Assembly (NCBI GenBank): GCA_963966185.1
Contig: CAWZYM010000423.1
Location: 124,001 to 188,000, forward strand
Direction: 5' to 3'
Length of the DNA: 64,000 nucleotides
From: Rhabditoides inermis
Lineage: Eukaryota > Nematoda > Chromadorea > Rhabditida > Rhabditidae
Positions 10,749-20,729 of this stretch are shown in pieces (positions within the stretch are counted from its first letter, which is position 1; the number at the start of each line of letters is the position of its first letter). A program made the translations under genes and the position numbers. The notes under the pieces are model-generated. The model had not been told where the DNA came from. It made no database searches and worked only from the letters and a program-made list of their open reading frames with translations.

Positions 10749-11604
10749 TGTCACATAGTGTGAGGTTCACTATGTGTGCACTCGTCTTAGTATACTCTAG
10801 TGTAGGCTGGGACAGTCGGGTCTCTTAACTTACAGAGACGCGGTACTTACAGTACCGAGAGTACCGCGAGTGCCGAGAGTACCGCGAGTGCCGAGAGTAT
10901 CGCGAGTACTGAGAGTGCCGCGAGTAACAGCTCTACGTACGTAGTGCCGGTGAGTGAAAGGGACCAAGTAGAGTCCACTCCAGGTGGGAGCTACACCACG
11001 TGCGAGCAGACCGAGCACTTACTCATCGGGCGCACATTCCACACGCGCACCCGATGGCGATGGCACGAGCAGGGACGAGGAGAGGAAGAGCAACTACGAG
11101 GAAGGATGAGCGACGTTCGCGGCCCCTTCTATAGGCCCGCTCACTTCCCGTGACCCACATTCTACGCCGGCATGCCAGCCGCGCACCTTAGCTTCCCTCA
11201 CTCCTCCTATTCCCGCCCAGACTATTCACTCACTTGTAGATCAGTGTATTCCCGCCCATAGATCAGAGTCTATCAGTAATCTCCCGCCAGTATGCACTAT
11301 ATAAGCCATGACCCAGACACCCACTTCACTTCTTTAGTCACCTAGTTCAGGCACATGCTTTCGAGTAGCAGTCTTCTACTCAGTGTCCTTTACTATTGTA
11401 TGTGTTGTTAACTACAAGTGTGTCGTAGTTCACTGGTATCGCTCATTACTGCATACTCTATGTATCATTCCACATGCTCATCGGTTGTTTATCATGCTCT
11501 TACTTATATAAATCTCTCTCTTCGGAGCCACTGTCTTATTGTCATTACTGGGGTACAGTAGACATGGGTCCGGTAACGCACGCTAACCAGCGCCAACGTT
11601 CACT
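10749..11604 (+). repeat. 5' LTR of gag-only element
   Basis: It is near-identical to 16662-17518. A TATATAA box lies at 11298-11304. U3 contains an 18-base tandem repeat of the GTACCGCGAGTGCCGAGA type over about 10845-10928. The last one or two bases are ambiguous because the shared sequence ends CACT and the primer-site candidate begins TGG. Confidence 0.93.
11298..11304 (+). promoter_or_regulatory. TATA box of 5' LTR
   Basis: TATATAA sits in the context CACTATATAAGCC about 550 bases into the LTR, at a position suited to the U3/R boundary. The same box is at 17212-17218 in the 3' LTR. Confidence 0.65.
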
Positions 11605-11617
11605 GGTAGCCAGCGAG
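11604..11617 (+). promoter_or_regulatory. Primer-binding site candidate
   Basis: TGGTAGCCAGCGAG follows the 5' LTR directly and starts with TGG, the complement of a tRNA CCA end. I do not recognise the matching tRNA. Confidence 0.5.
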
Positions 11618-14398
11618 TGTTTTCTTTACTTCTAGTTTAGAAATGACCACCACCTCTATTCTCTATTTTTGTCACCTCGTGTTATTCGTTGATTTCATGT
11701 GCATTGTTGTAATCGTGGTGAAGGCGGAAAGAGCTATTCTCTCTCCCCCGATCTGCGTATTGATTGCATTGGAAAGAGTTGCGCGGTTCCTATTAATATG
11801 GTTCCCCCCTTCTCTGACCTTTGTTTTCAAAACAACACCCAGCCGCTCGCATGCGTGTTGGTTTGACTGTTTGTCGCATATTGATTTCTTCGTGTATGAC
11901 GTGTTTTCGATTCACCACAGTATTGTGTTTTATTGTGTGTGTTTGTGAACGAGTATGAGCATGAGGTAAGATGCCATATCTCGGAAAAGAGAAGCTGTGT
12001 CGACTAGAAGACTGATGGGTTCGAAGTATTGCCATGCGTCTCAAGTGGAGTTAGGTGAGTTTGAAATTTCATTCTCGTATGTCTCTCTTGTGCACGTAGT
12101 GCGCAACCCCGCTCCCAACAATCTTGAACAGACAGTCTGTTCTATCGAACAGAGTGCGAACTCTCGGTCGCACAGAGAACGATCGAAATGATCAGAGCGT
12201 ACAGAGAAGGCATTTCTACTGTACCTAGTAGCTGAGGAAGCTGTGTAGAGATGAAGCATCGTAAAGTGATGATGGAATTTGAGTTTTGCGGTATTTGCGA
12301 AATACGGCGGACGGGAATAGCAACAGCTTTCCCGAAACCGTAACGCGTTGTCGTCACATACTGCCCTTATACCACCTGTGTCACGTGTATTTTGTGTTGA
12401 GCGCACAGTTTGCGTGTTGTTCGACGTTGTTTACAGCAATTTCAGCCGGAAAGACAACGGGCGTGTTTTTTATGATTGAAAAATCATGAAAAAGAATATT
12501 CGAGTACGCAATAATTCGGTTGACGGCAAAGCATCCGACTGATCACCCGGGTCTCGCCGCGAAGGAGACAGGGAAAAATACGGTTACAGTAAGATTCTAT
12601 TTGCTTTGAAAACATTTTTCTTCGAATTTGTTTTCTAAAAATATTATTTATCATTCCAGTATCGTCTTCCTTATTTTTAAACCTTGTTTCTTGTCTCGTT
12701 ATTTTTGCCATATTTTCTCGCCGTCGTAGCACGGCTCTCCGCCTATTTTTCCCTCGATGGGACAAGCGGAGAAGAAGATATTCGACGATTCGTGGCTGTA
12801 CAACGACGGAAGGACGAGTGGAAGCTGTTCGGTGCAATCAAGCACAATGAATTCGATTTCGAGCCAACGGTGCAAGTTGAGAGCTACGAAGGGATCTTCG
12901 GAAAGGTTGGTTTCTCAGTTTCTCAGTTTTTGTCGGTTTGTTCATTCCTAATGGGGGCCGACAGGTTCGACAACTGATTATGGAGCAAGAATCGTTTTCG
13001 TGCCAACGGTGCAAGTTGAGAACGACGAAGGGATCTTCCAAAGGTTGGTTTCTACACTTTGTTTATTATTTTAATGTTGATTGGTAGTCTGTGCGCCTTC
13101 ATGGGCCCGGGCGTGTAGATATTCAAGCCAAATTGCATTATTTTAATAACTTGCAGGGGTAATGGGTAAAGGGTATTGCGGCGAATCGCGGGTGCGAAGC
13201 ATTTTTGGTTTTTGCTTGCGCAACAGTGGCGGGTATTTGATGATACGGTTTTTGCTGAGCGCTTTTGTATCATAAATAACGCAACAAACTGCAATCACGT
13301 TAAGAGTAAACAACTGCGCAGTGTTTTTCTAAACGTGTAGCTGGATTGGTTCTTCTAGAACAGTCTAGCTGGTACAAGGGGTTCGGTGAGGTAGCGCCTC
13401 TCGAACGCAGTTGAGTCAATCAATCAATCAATCAATCAATTTTTTGATTCACATACTGCAGGGTTTTGGTTTTTTGCTATGCGAAATGCGGCGAATGTAG
13501 GGCATTCTCTCCGTAAGTAAGCAACCGGGTAAATATTCTTTCTGACGGAGAAAGACAGCCTAAGCGAACGAGTCACATAGGGTGGAAATCGGGTCGCGAT
13601 GGTGCCGGCGCAACGACGGTTGCGAGCGGTGCAAATGTTGTGGTTGTTCTTTTTTGCAACATTTGGCGGTAATGGTTTCATACCTTGTAATCTACTTGCT
13701 ATGTGCGGTGGACATCAACTGTCACTGGACATTACTAGGGGTAAGGGAGTTCGCAACCCTAGGATACCTCGGGCTTTGTATTTCCCAGCCGGGATACGGC
13801 TACATGGTCAGCGCATGTAGAGTATAACAAACGGGAATGAGTATTGGTGGAAACAACTATTGAATGGTGGATTGAGTAGGGATTACTAGTCACACACTCC
13901 TGGGTTGGGAGTGACATCGAGTAATGATGTTTCATTTGTTTCTTTATGATGTATCCGGATCATAACCAGTACTCTAGGTAATATTAACTATGCATGAGTT
14001 ACAGGGGTAACATATAGATGCTATAGGGTAATATACGGTAGACTTCTATAACCTTACGCTTTATTTTTCTTTTCTATTGGCGACGCACCGTTATATGGGT
14101 TCTTCTGTTTGACGACATCTTTCTTGTCTGTCTTGTCTCTTCATATGCTTTGATTTTCGCGTTATTTTCGTGCCGAGATATGCTTCGCTGTTCGCGTCTA
14201 CTTCGATGCGAGTCAAGTTGTACTTTCAGATCAACTCGACTTGGGCAACAACAAGCTATCAACAGGTGTAGTTTACTCTCTCTGTCTTCAGGGGTCTGAT
14301 TGTGAGTTCTCTGGAGCACGTAGTGCACCATCCCGCCCTATACCTCATTCTGAACTTTTCTCGCTTCGGCGTAAAAGAAAAAGATTACAGCGGACAGT
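11618..14398 (+). other. 2.8-kb untranslated leader of gag-only element
   Basis: There is no long ORF and no recognisable domain. It contains an imperfect direct repeat of about 50 bases (about 12862-12914 and 13002-13053, sharing CCAACGGTGCAAGTTGAGA and GAAGGGATCTTC), a (CAAT)n microsatellite at about 13413-13440, a good donor-like GAG|GTAAGA near 11966, and an acceptor-like GATTACAG at 14390 just before the gag ATG. Splicing out much of the leader is therefore possible. Short ORFs here look random. Confidence 0.6.
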
Positions 14399-16135
14399 AT
14401 GGCCGGACGGAACCGCGGGAGCTCCATCTCAGACAGTCTGACGGTTACGGAGGCGATCAAGCATCTCAACCTCAGCGACGGCTCGCTAGCGGAGCTGAAC
14501 GCGAAGTTGCTGGATGAAGACAACGGAGGAGCGGTTGACATCGCCATGCTTAAGGGAATAAAAGATTCGGTTGTGAAGTCGATTGTTTCGTGTCATAAGA
14601 ACACTAAGGCGATTGCCAAGGTGGTCGAGAACAGAAACAGGGACTCTCTCAAAGAGTTTGATGAAGAGGTAAAGAGCTGGATCACACATCTGGAGGGGCA
14701 GATGAACCAGGTGAAACAGCAGGTCGAGGTCAAGCTGCAGGAAGAGCTGGGTAAGGCAAAGGAGGAGCTCCGCGCTGCCATCGCGGCTGGTCTGGACGAC
14801 ACCGCCAGCGAGCGCCTGGATAACATGATCATGGGTAAGATCAATGAGGCGGCGCCGAGGCTCATTGAGGCCATGGTCCGGGATAAGGTGGACAGCCTCA
14901 TGAACCAGCAGTGCGATGAGCTCATCACTCTGCTTACTCCGAAGCTCAACGCAGTGAAGGAGCTCATTCAGGGTGAGCTTAACCATCTCATCGAGGAAGA
15001 CGAAGTGGTCGTCCCGGAAGAGCAGCAGCCGGAGGACGGGTTCCAGGAGCTGTTCGGCGACAATCGCCAGCCGGGGATGGACAACAACACTCCGCTCGAA
15101 ACCGAGAGGATCCGAACCGAGTCGGACTCTTCGGACTCAACGGTTCACGACATGGCAGCTGCTTTGCCAAACGTCAACGTCATTGGCGTCAACGGTCTGG
15201 GTACCAGCCACATTCTCACTTTCTCGGGAAACACCGACAGCAAGGTGTCCCTTGATCAGTTCTTGCAGAGATTCGAGGACGTCTGGCAGACTAACCCTAC
15301 CAACAAGAAGGGCGACGACGAACAGAAGGCGAACTATCTGGTGGCGTTCACTGAGGGAGTCGCTCGTGCCAAGATCAAGACAATGGATCCTGAGCAGAGA
15401 AAGACTTCGCAGGGAGTCATCGACTTTCTGAAGAAGTACTTCAGCAGTGAGGTCTACCGCTACAAAGCGAAGGAGGCACTGAAGACGATCAAGCAGCGGA
15501 GCACGGAGTCTATCGATGCATTCGCTGGAAGGCTCGAAGACGCAGTGCGCCTCGCTCGGATGGATCGGGACGAAGAGGCAATCGAAGAGGAGCTTCTGGA
15601 GCAGTTCAAAGACAGGGTCAAGAACGTCATCCGCTTCCAGCTCAAGATCGAGAAGCCGAGATCGTTTGCCGAAGCCGTCGAGATCGCCAAGGAACGAGAG
15701 ATGATCATCAACGAGATGGAAGCTGAGGACTTCGATATTCATCACACGGGCGTTGCGGCAAAGAAGGCCACGGCGAGCGTTAATACGGTCGGACAGTCGG
15801 TCGCTATGCATTGCGGATACTGCGGAGCAAGCGATCATGTGTTAATGACATGTCTCGCATGGAACAACGACCTGAACGACATTATGCAGTCTCGCAAGCA
15901 GGACACGCCAAAGCAAGGTCCTTGCTTCAACTGCAAGGGTCCTCATCGGATGAAGAACTGCCCTTATCTCGACAACGATGAGCAGCAGCCGGTCGTGCTC
16001 AGCGTCGAGAACGAGGACACGTCGATGCAGCAGAAGATCGAGCAGATGCAGCAGACGATCAATGCCCTCACTGATTACACGCTTTCTCTGGCTAACGCTA
16101 AGAATTCGTGGATGGATGGACAGAGTTTCCAGTAA
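14399..16135 (+). CDS. gag: Retrotransposon Gag, 578 aa
   Basis: This structural protein would form the particle that packages the element RNA. The ATG lies eight bases after an acceptor-like ATTACAG, and the frame is open for 578 codons. The N-terminal part (residues about 75-145) is charged and coiled-coil-like. A retrotransposon gag/capsid-type helical domain follows around residues 280-400 (YLVAFTEGVARAKI, then GVIDFLKKYFSSEVYRYKA and STESIDAFAGRLEDAVRLA). Near residues 472-485 is a CCHC knuckle, CGYCGASDHVLMTC (CX2CX4HX4C). A second, shortened knuckle, CFNCKGPHRMKNC (CX2CX3HX4C), is at about 509-521. A Gln-rich helix ends the protein. The frame is intact with strong codon bias, which suggests recent selection for function. 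No Pol follows. Confidence 0.9.
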   Translation: MAGRNRGSSISDSLTVTEAIKHLNLSDGSLAELNAKLLDEDNGGAVDIAMLKGIKDSVVKSIVSCHKNTKAIAKVVENRNRDSLKEFDEEVKSWITHLEGQMNQVKQQVEVKLQEELGKAKEELRAAIAAGLDDTASERLDNMIMGKINEAAPRLIEAMVRDKVDSLMNQQCDELITLLTPKLNAVKELIQGELNHLIEEDEVVVPEEQQPEDGFQELFGDNRQPGMDNNTPLETERIRTESDSSDSTVHDMAAALPNVNVIGVNGLGTSHILTFSGNTDSKVSLDQFLQRFEDVWQTNPTNKKGDDEQKANYLVAFTEGVARAKIKTMDPEQRKTSQGVIDFLKKYFSSEVYRYKAKEALKTIKQRSTESIDAFAGRLEDAVRLARMDRDEEAIEEELLEQFKDRVKNVIRFQLKIEKPRSFAEAVEIAKEREMIINEMEAEDFDIHHTGVAAKKATASVNTVGQSVAMHCGYCGASDHVLMTCLAWNNDLNDIMQSRKQDTPKQGPCFNCKGPHRMKNCPYLDNDEQQPVVLSVENEDTSMQQKIEQMQQTINALTDYTLSLANAKNSWMDGQSFQ

Positions 16136-16650
16136 ACTCGAGAGTCGCTGAGACAACTCATTTTGAGGTACGTATTTTGTATTCAATATACTTTTAGGAG
16201 CCGTAGTGCTCAGATCAGCTCTATCATTGTTTTTGTTTTCTAGCTGTAGTATTAGGTACCGCTTTACTCTCATTGGGTATTGCTTTCTAGCTGTAGTAGT
16301 ACCGCTTTATTATTGTTAATTTTCGCTTTCTAGCCGTAGAGCTGAATACTGCTTTATTGTCCTTTCTACCGTACTATACACATATTGTATTGGTCATACA
16401 TTGTAGCAGTAGAAGTATTTGGAAGAGAAGGGAAGCATCATTTGCTTTTTTCATCCTTTTCTATTACTTTGTCCCTTCCACCACTGTAGAAGTTTCTACA
16501 ACCATCCGTGATGGACATGATGGACAGGACGGACAGAGCGGACAGGAAAAAATTGACGATCAGGCGGATCAGAAGATGGACGGACAGAGAAGACACGGAC
16601 GAGTGCAAAGTGGGCGCATTCAGTCGATCCGGACGTCTCGACTTGTTCAA
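16136..16650 (+). other. 3' untranslated region of gag-only element
   Basis: Three diverged copies of a motif around TTTCTAGCTGTAGTA with CCGCTTTATT lie at about 16220-16350. Further on, GGACAGA/GGACGG-type short repeats at about 16505-16600 approach the polypurine tract. No coding potential is seen. Confidence 0.5.
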
Positions 16651-16661
16651 GGTGGGGGAGA
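16651..16661 (+). promoter_or_regulatory. Polypurine tract
   Basis: GGTGGGGGAGA abuts the 3' LTR start TGTCAC, as expected for the plus-strand primer of an LTR retrotransposon. Confidence 0.85.
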
Positions 16662-17518
16662 TGTCACATAGTGTGAGGTTCACTATGTGTGCACTCGTCT
16701 TAGTATACTCTAGTGTAGGCTGGGACAGTCGGGTCTCTTAACTTACAGAGACGCGGTACTTACAGTACCGAGAGTACCGCGAGTGCCGAGAGTACCGCGA
16801 GTGCCGAGAGTATCGCGAGTACTGAGAGTGCCGCGAGTAACAGCTCTACGTACGTAGTGCCGGTGAGTGAAAGGGACCAAGTAGAGTCCACTCCAGGTGG
16901 GAGCTACACCACGTGCGAGCAGACCGAGCACTTACTCATCGGGCGCACATTCCACACGCGCACCCGATGGCGATGGCACGAGCAGGGACGAGGAGAGGAA
17001 GAGCAACTACGAGGAAGGATGAGCGACGTTCGCGGCCCCTTCTATAGGCCCGCTCACTTCCCGTGACCCACATTCTACGCCGGCATGCCAGCCGCGCACC
17101 TTAGCTTCCCTCACTCCTCCTATTCCCGCCCAGACTATTCACTCACTTGTAGATCAGTGTATTCCCGCCCATAGATCAGAGTCTATCAGTAATCTCCCGC
17201 CAGTATGCCACTATATAAGCCATGACCCAGACACCCACTTCACTTCTTTAGTCACCTAGTTCAGGCACATGCTTTCGAGTAGCAGTCTTCTACTCAGTGT
17301 CCTTTACTATTGTATGTGTTGTTAACTACAAGTGTGTCGTAGTTCACTGGTATCGCTCATTACTGCATACTCTATGTATCATTCCACATGCTCATCGGTT
17401 GTTTATCATGCTCTTACTTATATAAATCTCTCTCTTCGGAGCCACTGTCTTATTGTCATTACTGGGGTACAGTAGACATGGGTCCGGTAACGCACGCTAA
17501 CCAGCGCCAACGTTCACT
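16662..17518 (+). repeat. 3' LTR of gag-only element
   Basis: It matches 10749-11604 throughout by eye except for one extra C (TATGCCACTATA against TATGCACTATA). Confidence 0.93.
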
Positions 17519-19484
17519 ATATGAGAAAGCCATGACCCCACTACATCGAAATCAATGTGTTTTACCCTCCTGCAAGCGATATTTTTTAAAGAAATCATTT
17601 TCCTGCTAAAGCGGTCCGTATGTTATTACAGGTGGACATGACTCCTATACGCTATAAGAATACACTCCGATTCGAAATATGAGAAAGCCATGACCCCACT
17701 ACATCGAAATCAATGTGTTTTACCCTCCTGCAAGCGATATTATCTTAAGAAATCATTTTCCTGCTGAAGCGGTCCGTATGTTATTACAGGTGGACATGAC
17801 TCCTATACGCTATACGACTACACTCCGATTCGAAATATGAGAAAGCCATGACCCCACTACATCGAAATCAATGTGTTTTACCCTCCTGCAAGCGATGTTA
17901 TCTTAAGAAATCATTTTCCTGCTAAAGCGGTCCGTATGTTATTACAGGTGGACATGACTCCTATACGCTATACGACTACACTCCGATTCGAAATATGAGA
18001 AAGCCATGACCTCACTAGATCGAAATCAATGTGTTTCACCCTCCTGCAAGCGATATTATCTTAAGAAATCATTTTCCTGCTAAAGCGGTCCGTATGTTAT
18101 TACAGGTGGACATGACTCCTATACGCTATACGACTACACTCCGATTCGAAATATGAGAAAGCCATGACCCCACTACATCGAAATCAATGTGTTTTACCCT
18201 CCTGCAAGCGATATTATCTTAAGAAATCATTTTCCTGCTAAAGCGGTCCGTATGTTATTACAGGTGGACATGACTCCTATACGCTATACGACTACACTCC
18301 GATTCGAAATATGAGAAAGCCATGACCTCACTAGATCGAAATCAATGTGTTTCACCCTCCTGCAAGCGTTATTTTTTAAAGAAATCATTTTCTGCTAAAG
18401 CGGTCCGTATGTTATTACAGGTGGACATGACTCCTATACGCTATACGACTACACTCCGATTCGAAATATGAGAAAGCCATGACCCCACTACATCGAAATC
18501 AATGTGTTTCACCCTCCTGCAAGCGATATTATCTTAAGAAATCATTTTCCTGCTAAAGCGGTCCGTATGTTATTACAGGTTCACATGACTCCTATACGCT
18601 ATACGACTACACTCCGATTCGAAATATGAGAAAGCCATGACCTCACTAGATCGAAATCAATGTGTTTCACCCTCCTGCAAGCGATATTATCTTAAGAAAT
18701 CATTTTCCTGCTGAAGCGGTCCGTATGTTATTACAGGTGGACATGACTCCTATACGCTATACGACTACACTCCGATTCGAAATATGAGAAAGCCATGACC
18801 TCACTAGATCGAAATCAATGTGTTTCACCCTCCTGCAAGCGATATTATCTTAAGAAATCATTTTCCTGCTGAAGCGGTCCGTATGTTATTACAGGTGGAC
18901 ATGACTCCTATACGCTATACGACTACACTCCGATTCGAAATATGAGAAAGCCATGACCTCACTAGATCGAAATCAATGTGTTTCACCCTCCTGCAAGCGA
19001 TATTATCTTAAGAAATCATTTTCCTGCTAAAGCGGTCCGTATGTTATTACAGGTGGACATGACTCCTATACGCTATACGACTACACTCCGATTCGAAATA
19101 TGAGAAAGCCATGACCTCACTAGATCGAAATTATTGTGTTTCACCCTTCTGCAAGCGATATTTTATAAAGAAATGATTTTCTTGCTAAAGCGGTCCGTAT
19201 GTTATTACAGGTGGACATAACTCCTATACGCTATACGACTACACTCCGATTCGAAATATGAGAAAGCCATGACCTCACTAGATCGAAATCAATGTGTTTC
19301 ACCCTCCTGCAAGCGATATTATCTTAAGAAATCATTTTCCTGCTGAAGCGGTCAGTATGTTATTACAGGTTCACATGACTCCTATACGCTATACGACTAC
19401 ACTCCGATTCGAAATATGAGAAAGCCAAGACTTCACTAGATCGAAATCAATGTGTTTCACCCTCCTGCAAGCAATATTATCTTA
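17519..19484. repeat. 158-bp satellite array, segment 2
   Basis: About 12 monomers, mainly of the GCGATATTATC/GAAATATG subfamily, with a few carrying ATTTTTTAAAG or ATTTTATAAAG in the variable part. Most units carry GTGGACATG; strict dimer alternation is lost. The segment ends in the target duplication AATATTATCTTA of the next insertion. Confidence 0.96.
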
Positions 19485-20729
19485 CTTACTTACTTGAATG
19501 CTCCTTCAGCTTGCAAGCGCGGAGCCCATCTTTCGCCACAGTGAACGGTCTCGAGCTGCAGTTGCCCACTGCTTGTAGTCGTTCCTGCGCCCATAGAACA
19601 GTTTTGTATTATTGCGGACAGAATCTGCCCAGCGGGTTGGCGGCCGTCCGGGTTCTCGAGTGACGTTGCGCGGCCTCCAATCGGTAGTCGCCCGTGTCCA
19701 TCGCCCGTCCGTCCTCCTTTGTATGTGTCCGGCCCATCTATGTTTGCTGCGCGCCATGTAGGAGGTTGGGTTGGTCAACGCGGATCTTGCCCGCATGTCC
19801 TCGCTGCTCAGTCCCTCGTCTCGCTGCCGATAGAGTGAGTATCCCAGCATCTGTCGCTCCATTGCGCGGTGTGCGGTCTGGATGCGACCGAGCGTGGTGG
19901 TAGTGTAGGCCCACGTCTCCGAGCCGTAACACAGTGCGGGGAGTACGCACGTGTTGAAGAGGTTCGCTTTGAGGTGTTTGTCGTTCAGCGTGCCCAGTGT
20001 CTCCTTGATGTTGCCAAATGCCGCCCATCCTGCTCTCGTTCTCCTTGCCAGCTCCGAAGTGAGGGTGTTCTTTGCGTTTATGGCCCGTCCGAGGTAGATG
20101 TACTCCTCCACCTCTTCGATTGCCTGGCCGGAAAGATGGATAGTCCCAGCGGCAGCCTGCTCGTTTTGGATGAACTGCGTCTTGCCGATGTTGATGCGCA
20201 GCCCGGCCTTCTCGCTCTCCGTGTTCAGCTCGTTCAGCATCCGTTCAGCATCTGCCGTGGTCTCGGTGATCAGCACAATGTCGTCAGCGAAGCGCAGATG
20301 GTTCAGCTTCTCTCCGTCCACACGAAGGCCGTAGTCACTCCAGTCAAGTTGGCGGAAGACGACTTTCAGCGCAGCAGTGAAGAGCACCGGGGAGACAGTG
20401 TCTCCTTGCTTCACACCGCATCGCACAGGGATCTTCAGCTCGTTGGAGAAGAGCTTCAGAAGTAGCTGGTTGTTGTCGTAGCAGTCGGATAGCGCAGCCA
20501 GGTATCCCTCCTCGACGTTGAGCATCTCAAGAGCGCGTAGAAGGAATCCGTGGTCGAGCCGGTCGAACGCCTTCTCGAAGTCGACGAAGGTGAGCACTAG
20601 CGGGGTCTTGTATTTGCGGGCTCTCTCCACGACCTGAGAGACGGTCTGGAGGTGATCGGCGCAGCAGTAGCCGCTCCGGAATCCGGCTTGTTCTCGTGGT
20701 TGTTCGTCTTCCAGAGTCCGTTTCTTAAG
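19485..20729 (-). mobile_element. 5'-truncated RTE-like non-LTR retrotransposon
   Basis: The insert is flanked by a 12-base duplication, AATATTATCTTA (19473-19484 and 20730-20741), of satellite sequence. On the minus strand it ends in a short tail of TAAG repeats after the coding region. A very short 3' UTR ending in a simple repeat rather than poly(A) is typical of the RTE clade. The 5' part (endonuclease and start of reverse transcriptase) is missing, as usual for incomplete target-primed reverse transcription. Confidence 0.85.
19506..20729 (-). pseudogene. Reverse transcriptase fragment, RTE-like
   Basis: The minus-strand frame is open from the truncation point to a stop at 19506 (about 407 residues), so no internal break is visible. 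It begins within the conserved EQAGFRSGYCCADHL region, then shows LTFVDFEKAFDRLDH (first catalytic Asp), GVKQGDTVSPVLF, and HLRFADDIVLI with the FADD catalytic pair, followed by the thumb region (INIGKTQFI, IYLGRAI) and the C-terminal segment with RWAGHIQRR and RPPTRWADS typical of RTE and related elements. The endonuclease domain is absent, so the copy cannot be autonomous. A start near GTG at 20630 is not meaningful. Confidence 0.85.

Larger units (their letters stand above)
10749..17518 (+). mobile_element. Non-autonomous LTR retrotransposon, gag only
   Basis: Two long direct repeats of about 856 bases bound an internal region of about 5.06 kb. The element starts TGTCAC directly after satellite GAAATAT and ends CGTTCACT before ATATGAG, giving a 4-bp ATAT duplication inside one monomer. 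The internal region has a primer-site candidate, a very long untranslated leader, one intact gag ORF, a short 3' region and a polypurine tract. No protease, reverse transcriptase, RNase H or integrase is found in any frame, so it must rely on another element's Pol. LTRs differ by only one visible base, indicating recent insertion. The superfamily is probably Ty3/gypsy-like from the gag, but this is not proven. Confidence 0.88.

Noticed and set aside
12484..13681. Small ORFs in the gag-only element leader as pol remnants
   Set aside because: None shows protease, RT, RNase H or integrase motifs; lengths are those expected by chance.
14486..15838. Minus-strand ORFs of 120-230 codons opposite the gag ORF
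   Set aside because: They are shadows of a strongly codon-biased gag with no recognisable motifs.
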